DNA from: Actinomycetota bacterium
GTDB lineage: Bacteria > Actinomycetota > Thermoleophilia > Miltoncostaeales > Miltoncostaeaceae
Direction of reading: 5' to 3'
Length of the DNA: 64,000 nucleotides
Assembly: GCA_963169235.1 (NCBI GenBank)
Contig: CAUJCX010000006.1
Location: 54,269 to 118,268 of the forward strand
How positions within the stretch are numbered: position 1 is the stretch's first letter; each line of letters begins with the position of its first letter. The notes under the pieces were generated by a model, which saw only the letters and a program-made list of their open reading frames with translations, was not told the DNA's origin and did no database searches. Positions 42,367 through 51,284 of this stretch are shown piece by piece. A program made the translations under genes and the position numbers.

Positions 42367-43165
42367 CCGAGTAGCGGCAGAGCGTCTCCCCGCCGTCCAG
42401 CGGCACCAGCGCCCCGTGGATGTAGCTGGATTCGTCCGACGCGAGGAACACCGCCAGGTCGGCCACGTCCTTCGACTCCCCCCAGCGCTTCAGCGGGATG
42501 CTGTCGACGAACATCGTGTCGAAGTCCTTGTCGTCGTAGAACGCGCGGGTCAGCGACGTCTTGGCGTACGTGGGGCAGATGCCGTTGACGCGGATGCCGT
42601 CGCGGCCGTACTCGATGGCCAGGCAGCGCGTGAGGTTGGCCTGCGCCCCCTTCGACACGTTGTAGACGGACTGGTTGGGGTGGCCCTGCAGCCCGGCCGT
42701 CGACACCAGGTTGATGATCACGCCGCCGTCGCCCTGCGCCAGGAACTGCTTCACGGCCTCCTGCGCGCCGAAGAACGTGCCCTTGACGTTGACGTCGAAG
42801 CACGCCATCAGGTCGTCCTCGGTGAACTCGTGCGTCAGCTTGCCGCCGCGGTAGATGCCGGCGTTGTTCATCATCACGTCCAGCCGGCCGAACCGGCGCA
42901 CGGTCTCGTCGATGAGGTTCTTCACCTGCGCGGCGTCGGTGACGTCGCACTCGACGAAGTCGGCCGTGCCGCCGTGCTCGCGGATGAGGTCCACCGTGGT
43001 CATGCCCGGCGCGTCCTCGAATCCGCCCTCGTTGGGCGTCTCCCGGATGTCGGACACCATCACGGTGGCCCCGGCGTCGGCGAACGCCACGGCGATCTCG
43101 CGTCCGAAGCCGGACGCCGCGCCGGTGACGACGGCCACGCGCCCCTCCAAGCGGTCGCTCGGCAT
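42359..43165 (-). CDS. Short-chain dehydrogenase/reductase
   Basis: 268 aa. NAD(P) site VAVVTGAASGFGREIAVAF, acidic VSDIRE after strand 2 (suggests NAD preference), NNAG, catalytic Ser in LVSTAG and Tyr/Lys in YNVSKG, and the C-terminal YIHGALVPLDGG. Oxidises or reduces an alcohol/ketone; substrate unknown. ATG 43165 is used; a GTG two codons upstream (43171) overlaps the hydrolase stop. Pairs with the SDR at 44286, with which it shares an insert after strand 2. Confidence 0.9.
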   Translation of the reverse strand: MPSDRLEGRVAVVTGAASGFGREIAVAFADAGATVMVSDIRETPNEGGFEDAPGMTTVDLIREHGGTADFVECDVTDAAQVKNLIDETVRRFGRLDVMMNNAGIYRGGKLTHEFTEDDLMACFDVNVKGTFFGAQEAVKQFLAQGDGGVIINLVSTAGLQGHPNQSVYNVSKGAQANLTRCLAIEYGRDGIRVNGICPTYAKTSLTRAFYDDKDFDTMFVDSIPLKRWGESKDVADLAVFLASDESSYIHGALVPLDGGETLCRYSVT

Positions 43166-43167
43166 CG

Positions 43168-44073
43168 TCACCCCTTCCCGCCGGCGAGGTGCTCGGCGAA
43201 CCAGTCGCGCGCCGCGGTGCCGGCCACGTCGAAGCCGTCGACGTACGCGTCGAAGTGCCCGCCGGGGGCGATCACCAGCTTCTTCGGCTCGTGGGCGCGG
43301 TCGAACCCGGCGATGGCCAGGTCGGCGACCGTCAGGTGGTCGCCCTCCGCGACGACCAGCAGGAACGGCGTCGGCGAGATGTACGGCAGGTACGTCCCCG
43401 GCTCGTACTCCCAGAACATCTCGACGCTGCGCAGCGTGCACTCGTTGCGCCACGACGGCGCCCGCAGCTCGTGGGTCTTGGTGAACCAGCTGTACGAGTC
43501 GGCCGTCGGCAGGGCGGACGCGGCCATGGGGTCCTCGTCGACCACCGGGATCATCGCGGGCGCCTCCCCGGCGAAGCGCCGGGCGCGGTCGTCGTCGAAG
43601 GCCTGCCGCACGGACGCCAGGAAGTCGGCGCGCACCAGGCGGCGGGCGTTGTGGTGCCCGCTGATGAGCGGCACCTGCGACACGACGCACTTGACGCGCC
43701 GGTCGATGGCGGCCACCACGATCACGTGCCCGCCGGAGTAGCTCGATCCCCACACGCCGATGCGGTCGGCGTCGACCTCGTCCAGCGTGGTCGCGTACGT
43801 GATGGCGTGGCGGTAGTCGCGCACCTGCTGCCACGGGTCGATCTCGCCGCGCGGCTCCCCGTCGCTGGCACCGTGGTTGCGGTTGTCGAACACCAGCGCG
43901 CCGACGCCCGCCTCGGCGAACAGCTCGGCGAAGCGGTCGAGGTACATCTCCTTGACCGCCGAGTAGCCGTGGGCCATCACCACGGTCGGGAACGGCCCGG
44001 CGCCGTCGTCCGGCGTGTACAGCCATCCGCGCAGGGTGACCCCCTCGGCGTTGAACTCCACGTCACGTCTCAT
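43168..44073 (-). CDS. Alpha/beta hydrolase (DUF1100/dienelactone-like)
   Basis: 301 aa. FPTVVMAHGYSAVKEMYLDR, FDNRNHGASDGEPRGEIDP, nucleophile elbow IGVWGSSYSGGHVI (Ser), Asp in LLVVAEGDHLTV and His in VIAPGGHFDAYVDGF. Resembles the XC_3 family of CocE/peptidase S15-like or acetyl-xylan esterase hydrolases. Substrate unknown. GAGGGAGG before ATG 44073; a promoter TAGCGT (44112-44107) is upstream. Heads an operon with the SDR at 42359. Confidence 0.88.
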   Translation of the reverse strand: MRRDVEFNAEGVTLRGWLYTPDDGAGPFPTVVMAHGYSAVKEMYLDRFAELFAEAGVGALVFDNRNHGASDGEPRGEIDPWQQVRDYRHAITYATTLDEVDADRIGVWGSSYSGGHVIVVAAIDRRVKCVVSQVPLISGHHNARRLVRADFLASVRQAFDDDRARRFAGEAPAMIPVVDEDPMAASALPTADSYSWFTKTHELRAPSWRNECTLRSVEMFWEYEPGTYLPYISPTPFLLVVAEGDHLTVADLAIAGFDRAHEPKKLVIAPGGHFDAYVDGFDVAGTAARDWFAEHLAGGKG

Positions 44074-44106
44074 GGCGCCTCCCTCGGGCTCGGTGTGATG
44101 CCGGCC

Positions 44107-44112
44107 ACGCTA
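44107..44112 (-). promoter_or_regulatory. -10 box TAGCGT for the hydrolase-SDR operon
   Basis: TAGCGT gives a leader of about 27 nt ending in GAGGGAGG-N5-ATG. The 212-bp divergent region also contains three related motifs (CGTTAACCGG, CGTTACCGG, and CCGTTACAC reversed) that could be operator half-sites. Confidence 0.45.
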
Positions 44113-44251
44113 CGGGCGGGGCGTTAACCGGCGGGCCGTCCGCGACGCGCGTGCGTTACCGGCCCCCGCGACGGCGTCGTGACGGCGGCGCCGACGGGGC
44201 GCGGTGCGCCGCATGCCCCGGGGCGCGCGCGGCGGTGTAACGGCCCGCTCG

Positions 44252-44257
44252 TACGGT
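44252..44257 (+). promoter_or_regulatory. -10 box TACGGT for the divergent SDR
   Basis: TACGGT gives a start near 44264 and a 22-nt leader with AAGGGGG before ATG 44286, which rules out the GTG at 44256 as start. Confidence 0.5.
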
Positions 44258-44285
44258 GATCGCACCAACCGGCAAGGGGGATCCG

Positions 44286-45089
44286 ATGGCAGGCAAGCTG
44301 GACGGCAAGGTGGCAGTGGTGACCGGATCGAGCTCCGGCAACGGGCGCGCCGTGGCGCTGGCGTTGTCCCGTGAGGGCGCGGCGGTCGTGTGCTCCGACC
44401 TGCGGGTCGCGGCGCTGGAGGGCGGCTACGAGGAGGACATCGGCACCGCCACGCACGACGTCATCACCGGTGAGGGTGGCGCGGCCTTGTACGTGAGCGC
44501 CGACGTCACGAAGGCCGCCGACGTGGACGCCCTCGTGTCGACCGCGGTCAGCGAGTACGGGCGCCTGGACGTGATGGTGAACAACGCGGGCGTGTTCACC
44601 GGCCTCCACACCATCGTCGACGAGACCGACGACCAGTGGGACTTCACGATGGCGGTCAACGCGACCGGCGTGTTCTACGGGTGCCGCGCCGCGATCCGCC
44701 AGATGCTCGCCCAGCCCGACGACGGCGAGGGCTCGCGCGGCAAGGTGATCAACATCGCGTCCATCGGCGGACTGGTGGGACTGGCCCAGGAGCCCGCGTA
44801 CTGCGCCTCCAAGGGAGCGGTGGTCAACCTCACCCGGCAGCTCGCCGTGGACTACGCACCCCAGCGCATCAACGTCAACGCGATCTGCCCCGGCTTCCTC
44901 GCCACGGCGATGGTGCGTCCGTTCCTGGACGACCCCGAGCTCAACAAGGCGCTTCACGACCAGTCGCCGTGGCCCCACCTGGGCACCGCGGAGGACGTCG
45001 GCAAGGCCGCCACGTTCCTGGCGTCCGAGGAGTCCGGCTGGGTCAGCGGAGCGAACCTCGTGGTGGACGGAGCGTTCACCGCCGGCTGA
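44286..45089 (+). CDS. Short-chain dehydrogenase/reductase
   Basis: 267 aa. VAVVTGSSSGNGRAVALAL (TGxxxGxG; the third position Asn), CSDLRV, NNAGVF, active-site Ser in NIASIGG, Tyr/Lys in YCASKGA, and WVSGANLVVDGAF. Similar to the SDR at 42359 and divergent from it across a shared control region, so the two may act on the same compound. Substrate unknown. Confidence 0.9.
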   Translation: MAGKLDGKVAVVTGSSSGNGRAVALALSREGAAVVCSDLRVAALEGGYEEDIGTATHDVITGEGGAALYVSADVTKAADVDALVSTAVSEYGRLDVMVNNAGVFTGLHTIVDETDDQWDFTMAVNATGVFYGCRAAIRQMLAQPDDGEGSRGKVINIASIGGLVGLAQEPAYCASKGAVVNLTRQLAVDYAPQRINVNAICPGFLATAMVRPFLDDPELNKALHDQSPWPHLGTAEDVGKAATFLASEESGWVSGANLVVDGAFTAG

Positions 45090-45176
45090 CGCCGCGCACG
45101 GCCCCGCGTCTCTCCCGCGCACGCGCGCAGGGGGACGCGGGACGCCGTGCGGTGCCCGTCGACGTATTTCGCGTGA

Positions 45177-45200
45177 ACCGATATTTGCGACTCAAGTCGC
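45177..45200 (+). promoter_or_regulatory. AT-richer island with palindrome GCGACT-CA-AGTCGC upstream of the PAS gene
   Basis: ACCGATAT (45177-45184) resembles the sigma-28 -10 GCCGATAA at six positions but no TAAA box is correctly spaced. The palindrome at 45187-45200 is perfect over six-base arms. The stretch is unusually AT-rich for this chromosome, and two similar words, TATTTCGCG and TATTTGCG, lie 10 nt apart. Confidence 0.35.
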
Positions 45201-45227
45201 GCGCGCGGCACACCGACGACCACTTCC

Positions 45228-46552
45228 ATGCCTCCCACCTCACGCCCCGTCCCCGTCGACGCCGACGTCCCGTTCGGCATCGAGGAACTGTTCTTCTCGG
45301 CCACCGATCGCAAGGGCCGCATCCTCGAAGGAAACGACGTCTTCCAGCGCGTCAGCGGCATGCCGCGCGACGTCCTCATCGGCAGCCCGCACAACGTCGT
45401 GCGCCACCCGGACACGCCGCGTGCCATCTTCCGGCTGCTGTGGCAGCGGCTGCAGCAGGGCCTGCCCATCGCGGCGTACGTGAAGAACATCTCCGCGGAC
45501 GGCCGCTTCTACTGGGTGATGGCCGTCGCCGTGGCGACACCGGACGGATACCTGTCCGTGCGCCTCAAGCCGGTCAGCCCCGAGTTCGGCGCGGTGCCCG
45601 CCCTGTACGCGCGCGTGCGCGACGTGGAGCGCGCGCACGAGGCCGAGGGTGCCGACGTGCGCGAGGTGGCCACCGCCGGCCTGGAGGCCCTGATGGCGGA
45701 GCTGGGCGCTGCGGGCTTCGCCGACTACTCCGCGTTCGAGCGCGCCGTTCTGCCCGCCGAGATCCGGGCCCGCGCGGCGGCGCTCGCGGGGTCCGCGAGC
45801 GTGCGGTCCCACGTGCCCGCGATCGCGGACATGTCCGACACGCTCGACGCGCTCTTCACCCAGGTGGAGGAGTACCAGCAGGCGGGCGCCGAGCTTGATG
45901 CCACGTCCGGCACGGTGCGGGGCCTCGCCGTCGGGGTGCGCCTCAACGCGCTCAACGGCCTGGTGGCGGCACACCGCCTCAGCTCGGACGGCGCCACGCT
46001 GGCGGTGGTGGCCGACCGCATGACGGGCTCGGCCCACGACATCATGGGGCTCGTGTCATCCCTGGATGCGGAGCTCGCCCCCACCATCGAGGCCCTCGGA
46101 GCGCTCGCGTTCCGCATCTCCACGGCGAAGCTGCAGGTGGACATGGCCGCCGCCTATGCCGCCGAGGCGGACGCGCACGACGACGACCACGCCCGGTCGG
46201 TGCTGGGCCTCGTGGTGGGCTGCGCCGCCGACAGCGCGCGGGAGGTGGCGACCCTCAACGACGAGTTGCGGGAGCGCCTGGCGCGTGTCGCGGCGGCCGT
46301 CTCGGCCATCGAGGGCAGCCTCGACACGCTGGGCGCGCTGCACATGCGGGGCCGCATCGAGGTGGCCGGCGTACGCGACTCCGCGGCTTCCGGGTGCTCC
46401 TCGACGACGTCAAGGAACAGCTCGACGAGGGAACCGCCCAGGCGGCGAAGCTGGGCGCGGCCGCCGCCCGTTGCAACGGCGTGGGCAGCGAGGGCCGCGA
46501 GCTCGTCGCCCGCACGGCGGCGCTGGAGGACGCGGTGGTCGTCGCCGCCTGA
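45228..46552 (+). pseudogene. PAS-domain chemoreceptor-like protein, frameshifted near its 3' end
   Basis: An Aer-type PAS domain (FFSATDRKGRILEGNDVFQR, SPHNVVRHPDTPRAIFRLLW, AYVKNISADGRFYWVMA) is followed by a helical region with a degenerate MCP tip (VRLNALNGLVAAHRLSSDG-ATLAVVADRMTG). There is no membrane segment. The frame loses coding character at about 46383: in the +1 frame coherent helix resumes (FRVLLDDVKEQLDEGTAQAA to TAALEDAVVVAA, stop 46550-46552). The shift equals one missing base, most simply a G in GCGGGCTTC. It may be a real mutation or a sequence error. Confidence 0.75.
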
Positions 46553-46789
46553 AACGGTGTGGGCCGCCTGACGCGGCCGCGCCGGCCCGGGCACCGGTCT
46601 CCGGCGCCCGCCCCCTCCCACGCGCGGGTGATGCGGACGCGGTGGTCTGCAACACGCGCGCGGGGAGCGGACGTGGACCGCGGGTCGAGGCCGTACCCGC
46701 CCGTCGGGACGGGAATGAGTGACATATGGGGAGTTTGTTAGAGATCGACTACCTCCCGCGGCTTCGGACATGCAACGATCTGCAATGTG

Positions 46790-48145
46790 ATGGCAGATCG
46801 ACGTGCTCCCCTCCCTGTGTCCGCCCCGCCGCAGACACCGTCCGAACCGGCCTGGCCCGCTTTCCGTGCCGCCGCCGCGGCGTCGCCCGGCTACCGGGCA
46901 CACCTGGCCGCCCATGGCGTGGACCCGACGACCGCGTCCGACTGGTCGGCCCTGCCCTACACCGACAAGGGCACCGTGTTCGCCGACGTCGCCCCGTGGG
47001 TGGCCGCGCCCGGCATCACGGGGGCCCGCGAGATCGTCTGCTCCAGCGGGCAGTCCGGCCCGCCCGTGTCCATGGCCCTGGTGAGCGCCGCCGAGCGCGA
47101 CGCGGCCCGGGCCCACATGGACGGGCTGCTGGCCGCCATCGGCGCGGGCCCGGACTCGCCGACCCTGCTGGTGAACGTGCTGCCCATGGGCATCGCCGTT
47201 CCCACCGACCTGGCCACCGTGGCCACCCCGTCCGTCCACCCCGAGATGGCGCTGCACGTCCTCACGAGCCTGGCCCCGGCGTTCGACCGCGTCGTGCTGG
47301 TGGGCGAGCCGCTGTTCATCGCCGAGCTGGCGCGCCGCCTTCCCGCCGGCGACGTGCACCCCAACCTGTGGATCTTCACCGGCGGAGAGCCCGTGGCCGC
47401 CGCCTGGGGCGGCTTCGTCGCGGGCGCCCTCGGCATCGAGCCGTGGCGCGTCGGCGTGTCGATGGGGTGCGCCGAGATCGGGCTGCACCTGCTGTACGAC
47501 ACGCCCGAGCTGGCCGCCGCCCGCCGCGCCCTGGACGCCGACCCCGGCCTGTGGCCCGACGCCCCGTGGCGTGAGCTGACCCGCGACGCGTTCGCCCCGG
47601 CGCTGATGACGTACCGCCACGAGCGCCTGCTGGTGGAGACCCGCGAGCGCGGCGGCCGTCCGAGCCTCGTGATGACGCCGCGCGAGCCCGCCCTCCTGCC
47701 CCTGGTGCGCTACGACCTGGGCGACGTCGCGTGGGTGCTCGGGCCGCGCGCCATCGACCGCCTCAGCGCCGCGTGTGGCGTGCCGCTGCCGGACGCCGTC
47801 GTGGCCCTCGCCGGGCGGCCGGACGAGCTGGCGACCGCCGCCGGGATGCGGCTGCGGCCCGAGGCCGTCAAGGAGCGCATCTTCGGCGACCCGCGGCTGG
47901 CGACCGCGCTGTCGGGCCGTTTCCGCCTTACCGGCGAGGGCGACGCCGCCGTGCTGCACGTGCAGCGCACCGAGAGGGAGGCCGACGGCGCTCTCGCCGA
48001 CGCCACCGCAGAGCTGGCCGAGTGGTTCACGCGCTACGCCGGGAGCGGTTCCCGCGTCGCGGTGCACTCCGCCGCCGAGTACCCGTTTCATGCGACCGGT
48101 GACTGGACGCACAAACCCCGCTACACCGGAAGGACCGGAGCATGA
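46790..48145 (+). CDS. PaaK/LuxE-like adenylate-forming enzyme
   Basis: 451 aa. AMP-binding motif variant VCSSGQSGPPVSMALV (PaaK has SSGTTGxP), NLWIFTGGEPVAAAWGG, VSMGCAEIGLHLLY (adenylate motif), LVRYDLGDVAWVL (RYxxGD) and a short C-terminal lid ending DWTHKPRYTGRTGA. Activates a carboxylic or fatty acid as adenylate; it might load acyl groups onto CoA or a carrier, or directly onto an acceptor. ATG 46790 used; GTG 46787 adjacent. ATGA overlap with the acyltransferase gene. Confidence 0.78.
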   Translation: MADRRAPLPVSAPPQTPSEPAWPAFRAAAAASPGYRAHLAAHGVDPTTASDWSALPYTDKGTVFADVAPWVAAPGITGAREIVCSSGQSGPPVSMALVSAAERDAARAHMDGLLAAIGAGPDSPTLLVNVLPMGIAVPTDLATVATPSVHPEMALHVLTSLAPAFDRVVLVGEPLFIAELARRLPAGDVHPNLWIFTGGEPVAAAWGGFVAGALGIEPWRVGVSMGCAEIGLHLLYDTPELAAARRALDADPGLWPDAPWRELTRDAFAPALMTYRHERLLVETRERGGRPSLVMTPREPALLPLVRYDLGDVAWVLGPRAIDRLSAACGVPLPDAVVALAGRPDELATAAGMRLRPEAVKERIFGDPRLATALSGRFRLTGEGDAAVLHVQRTEREADGALADATAELAEWFTRYAGSGSRVAVHSAAEYPFHATGDWTHKPRYTGRTGA

Positions 48146-48876
48146 GCGCGATCCCGGGCAGTGACGACATCAAGGTGGTCCTCACCGACCGCATCGGCGA
48201 CCTCGACGACGGCCTGCGGCTGGTGCACGAGGGCTTCGTGGAGTCGGGCTACATGGCCCCCGATCCGTCCGGGCGCCGGGTCATCCCGCAGTACCTCACC
48301 CCGGGCATCGCGTTCGCGCTCGCCACGCTGCACGATGAGGTGATCGCCGTCTGCACGCTCATCCCGGACGGGCCGTACGGGCTGCCCAGCGAGCACGAGA
48401 TGCCCGCCGAGATGGACGAGGCCCGCCGGCGCATCGGTCGCCTGGTCGAGGTGGGGTCGCTGGTGGTCGCGCGCGAGCACCGCGCGCTCAGCCGCCGGGC
48501 CGTCGTGATGATGTTCGTGGCCCACTTCCGGCGCATGTTCCACCAGGACATCGCCGACGGCGCGGTGTGCACCGTGGCGCCCGACGGCGCCCGGTTCCAC
48601 AAGTCGGTGCTGGGCATGCAGCCGCTGGGTGAGCAGCGGATGCTGCTGGGCGCCCCCGCCGTGCTGCTGGCCAACGACTTCGCGGGCATGCGTGATTACC
48701 TCGCCGCCCCCGGCGGGATCCTCCGGCGCACCGCCGCCGCGCTGTTCCACGACCCGGACCCCGAGTGGCTCGAGTCGCGGGTCGGCAGCATCGGGCGGGG
48801 CGTCGAGCTGGCACCCGCACCGCTCGAGCGGTTCAGTCTGCCGGTCGCACCAGTCGCGACACTGCCTGCCGCGTAG
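48142..48876 (+). CDS. FeeM/LuxI-like N-acyltransferase (GNAT fold)
   Basis: 244 aa. Landmarks of the N-acyl amino acid synthase/autoinducer synthase fold: LRLVHEGFVESGYMAPDP, AVCTLIPDGPYGLPSEHEMP, EVGSLVVAREHRALSRRAVV, MFVAHFRRMFHQDIADGAV. The Arg of the LuxI EisR motif is not in the same place. FeeM-type enzymes join an acyl chain to an amine or amino acid. It overlaps the PaaK/LuxE-like gene by ATGA, so the pair may make and release an acylated small molecule. The last 44 nt overlap the convergent EAL gene. Confidence 0.68.
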   Translation: MSAIPGSDDIKVVLTDRIGDLDDGLRLVHEGFVESGYMAPDPSGRRVIPQYLTPGIAFALATLHDEVIAVCTLIPDGPYGLPSEHEMPAEMDEARRRIGRLVEVGSLVVAREHRALSRRAVVMMFVAHFRRMFHQDIADGAVCTVAPDGARFHKSVLGMQPLGEQRMLLGAPAVLLANDFAGMRDYLAAPGGILRRTAAALFHDPDPEWLESRVGSIGRGVELAPAPLERFSLPVAPVATLPAA

Positions 48877-51190
48877 CCTCGACGGGATCGAGCGGTGTGC
48901 GAGGGCGGGGGACCGGGGGCGCGGCGACCGCCGCTCCGTGAGCGGAGGCGCCGAACGTGACGGCCACGGGGTGGCGTGACCCGATGGGTGCGGTGTCCGG
49001 CTCGGGCGGTGTGGACAGACGGCGCAGCAGCGCCGGCGACGGCCGCTGGAACGCGTAGCCCTGGCCCAGCGTGACCCCCAGGTCGCGCAGCGTGACCCAC
49101 TGGGCGTGCGTCTCGATGCCCTCGGCGATCAGCGCGCACGACGTCTCGCGCGTGAACGCCACCATCGACCGTAGGAGCGCCTGTTTGACGTGGTCGCGGT
49201 CGACGTCCACCACGAACTCGCGGTCGAGCTTGGCGAAGTCGGGGCTGAGGCCGGTGATGTGACGCAGCGACGAGTGCCCCGCCCCCAGGTCGTCGATCGC
49301 CACCCGCACGCCGCGGGCCCGCAGCCCGGCGAGGCACACGGTCAGGTGGGCGTAGTCGCTCACCTGGTCGTGCTCGGTGATCTCCAGCATCAGCCAGTGC
49401 AGCGGCCCGTCGGGCATCAGGTCGTCCAGCATCCCCGACGCGATCAGGCGGGGGCTCGCGTTCACCGACAGGTAGCGGTCGCGATCCAGCATCACGCCCA
49501 CCGTCAGCGCGCGCCGGATGCACTCCGCCTCGAGGTCGACGCCGAGCCCCACCGTGTTCGCCTCGGCGATCCAGCGGTCGGGACCCATGCGGGGATCGAT
49601 ATGCATGCGCGACAGCGCCTCGTAGCCCACGATGTCGAGCCCGTCCAGGCGCACGATGGGCTGGAACACGGGGCGGATGACGTACAGGTCGTCGATCATC
49701 GCCTGCACGCGGCCGCGGCGCGCGCGCAGCGACGCGGCGGCGACGTCGTCCGGGTCGGCGCCCTCCAGCAGCCCCTGGTCGAACGACACCACGCCCCCGG
49801 CGCTGGACTTGGCCGCGACCACGGCCTCCTCGGCGGCCGCCAGAGCGTTCTCACCCGTCTGGGCGTCGACCGGGCAGAACACCGCGCCCGCCCGCACGGG
49901 GAGCCCCATGCTGTGGCACGACGCGACGTCGACGAACCGGCGGGCGGCGGCGCGCACGTCGTCCCCGTCGCGCACGCGTCCCACCCAGCAGAAGCGGTCG
50001 GGGCCGACGCGGCCCCACGCGCCGGGGTGCGCGTCGTACGACAGCAGCCCGTCCGACACGCGCGTGAGCAGCGCGTCGCCCTCCAGGAAGCCGTTCTCGG
50101 CGTTCCAGCGGCCGAAGCCGGTGAGGTCCACGGTGACGACGCCGACGGGGTCCGCGGGGGTGGCGGTCATCACCATGTTGTTGGCGTGCCGGCCGATGGC
50201 GCGGGCGTCGAACATGCCGGTGAGGCGGTCCTCGTCGACGGCGTGCTGCACGCGCACCAGCGCGAACATGCGCCACGCGAGAAAGGCCCCCACCAGCCAC
50301 AGCAGGCGACTCGCCAGCGGCGGGGCCAGCGTCGCCGCGGGGCCCAGGAGGGCCAGGCCGATGGACGCCACCGCGACCGTCAGCCGCTCGCCGGCCAGGG
50401 GCGACTCGCGCAGGTGCAGGCTGCGTCCGGCCGCCATCGCCATGGTGAGGAACACCGCCAGATAGCCGACGTTGCCCGCCGCGACCACGACCTCGTTGGG
50501 GCCGCTGGCCACCCCGTACGTCACGGTCGCGTCGCACAGGGCCAGCAGGGTGAACGCCGCCACCAGCCATCCGTAGAGCGCGTCGACGCCCAGCGACGCG
50601 CGCCGCACGGTGTTGTAGGCCGCTGCCAGCATCAGCAGGTCGAGCACGACGGGCACCAGCAACGCCACGTTCTCGGCCGTGCCGAGCGATGGGTGCCACA
50701 GGGCCCCCAAGATGGCGGCCGCGACCAGCACGAACGCGGCCAGCTCGACGCCGAAGATCTCCCGCAGGTGGCCCCGGTTCTCGGTGATGAGGGGCTGGCG
50801 CAGCTTCCACAGGGCCGCGGCCCACGGGACGTACGCGCCGAGGAAGCCGATCTGCGTCCACACAGCGGGGGACTCGACGCTGCCGCCCGTCAGCACGAAC
50901 CCGATGTAGGGCAGCACTCCCGCCGCCCAGACGGCGCAGCCCAGCGCCATCCGCATGTGCACCTGACGCATCACCCCGGTGAAATGCCGGCCGGAGTGGG
51001 CCAGCGTGCCGGCGGCGACGGCCGCGGCCAGGCCCGTGCTCAGCGCCACCAGCGGGCTCACCTCGGCGCCGTCCGAGGCACCCGCGAGCCGCACCGCGAC
51101 GGCCGCGATCAAGGGCAGCGACGCGACGAGGGTCAGCGTCACCAGCGCACACGAGCGGCGTGTCAGGGGGCATCTCACCACCGTCGGCAT
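48833..51190 (-). CDS. Membrane c-di-GMP phosphodiesterase: multi-TM sensor, degenerate GGDEF, EAL
   Basis: 785 aa. About ten N-terminal helices (to residue 310) form a membrane sensor. The GGDEF domain has RVGPDRFCW in place of the G-G-D/E-E-F core, so cyclase activity is lost. The EAL domain keeps GYEALSRM, NASPRL, LEITEHD, AIDDLGAGHSSL, KLDREFV, AEGIET and LGQGYAFQRPSP, i.e. all catalytic positions. Thus predicted to hydrolyse c-di-GMP. ATG 51190 (GGGGTGG upstream) is preferred to ATG 51208. The 3' end overlaps the FeeM-like gene by 44 nt. Confidence 0.9.
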   Translation of the reverse strand: MPTVVRCPLTRRSCALVTLTLVASLPLIAAVAVRLAGASDGAEVSPLVALSTGLAAAVAAGTLAHSGRHFTGVMRQVHMRMALGCAVWAAGVLPYIGFVLTGGSVESPAVWTQIGFLGAYVPWAAALWKLRQPLITENRGHLREIFGVELAAFVLVAAAILGALWHPSLGTAENVALLVPVVLDLLMLAAAYNTVRRASLGVDALYGWLVAAFTLLALCDATVTYGVASGPNEVVVAAGNVGYLAVFLTMAMAAGRSLHLRESPLAGERLTVAVASIGLALLGPAATLAPPLASRLLWLVGAFLAWRMFALVRVQHAVDEDRLTGMFDARAIGRHANNMVMTATPADPVGVVTVDLTGFGRWNAENGFLEGDALLTRVSDGLLSYDAHPGAWGRVGPDRFCWVGRVRDGDDVRAAARRFVDVASCHSMGLPVRAGAVFCPVDAQTGENALAAAEEAVVAAKSSAGGVVSFDQGLLEGADPDDVAAASLRARRGRVQAMIDDLYVIRPVFQPIVRLDGLDIVGYEALSRMHIDPRMGPDRWIAEANTVGLGVDLEAECIRRALTVGVMLDRDRYLSVNASPRLIASGMLDDLMPDGPLHWLMLEITEHDQVSDYAHLTVCLAGLRARGVRVAIDDLGAGHSSLRHITGLSPDFAKLDREFVVDVDRDHVKQALLRSMVAFTRETSCALIAEGIETHAQWVTLRDLGVTLGQGYAFQRPSPALLRRLSTPPEPDTAPIGSRHPVAVTFGASAHGAAVAAPPVPRPRTPLDPVEATRQAVSRLVRPAD

Positions 51191-51284
51191 CGGCCCACCC
51201 CTGTGCATCCTTGACCACCGGGGCCTCGAAATCGCCGATACCGTCGGGTTTTCCGACTACTTTCGGGGGGTGCGCGCGGCGGCG

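Noticed and set aside
44256..44258. GTG start of the SDR at 44286
   Set aside because: It overlaps the -10 box TACGGT; ATG 44286 has a strong Shine-Dalgarno and matches SDR N-termini.
45177..45184. Sigma-28 (flagellar) promoter for the PAS gene
   Set aside because: Only the -10 half resembles the consensus; no TAAA box 15 nt upstream and no flagellar gene in the window.
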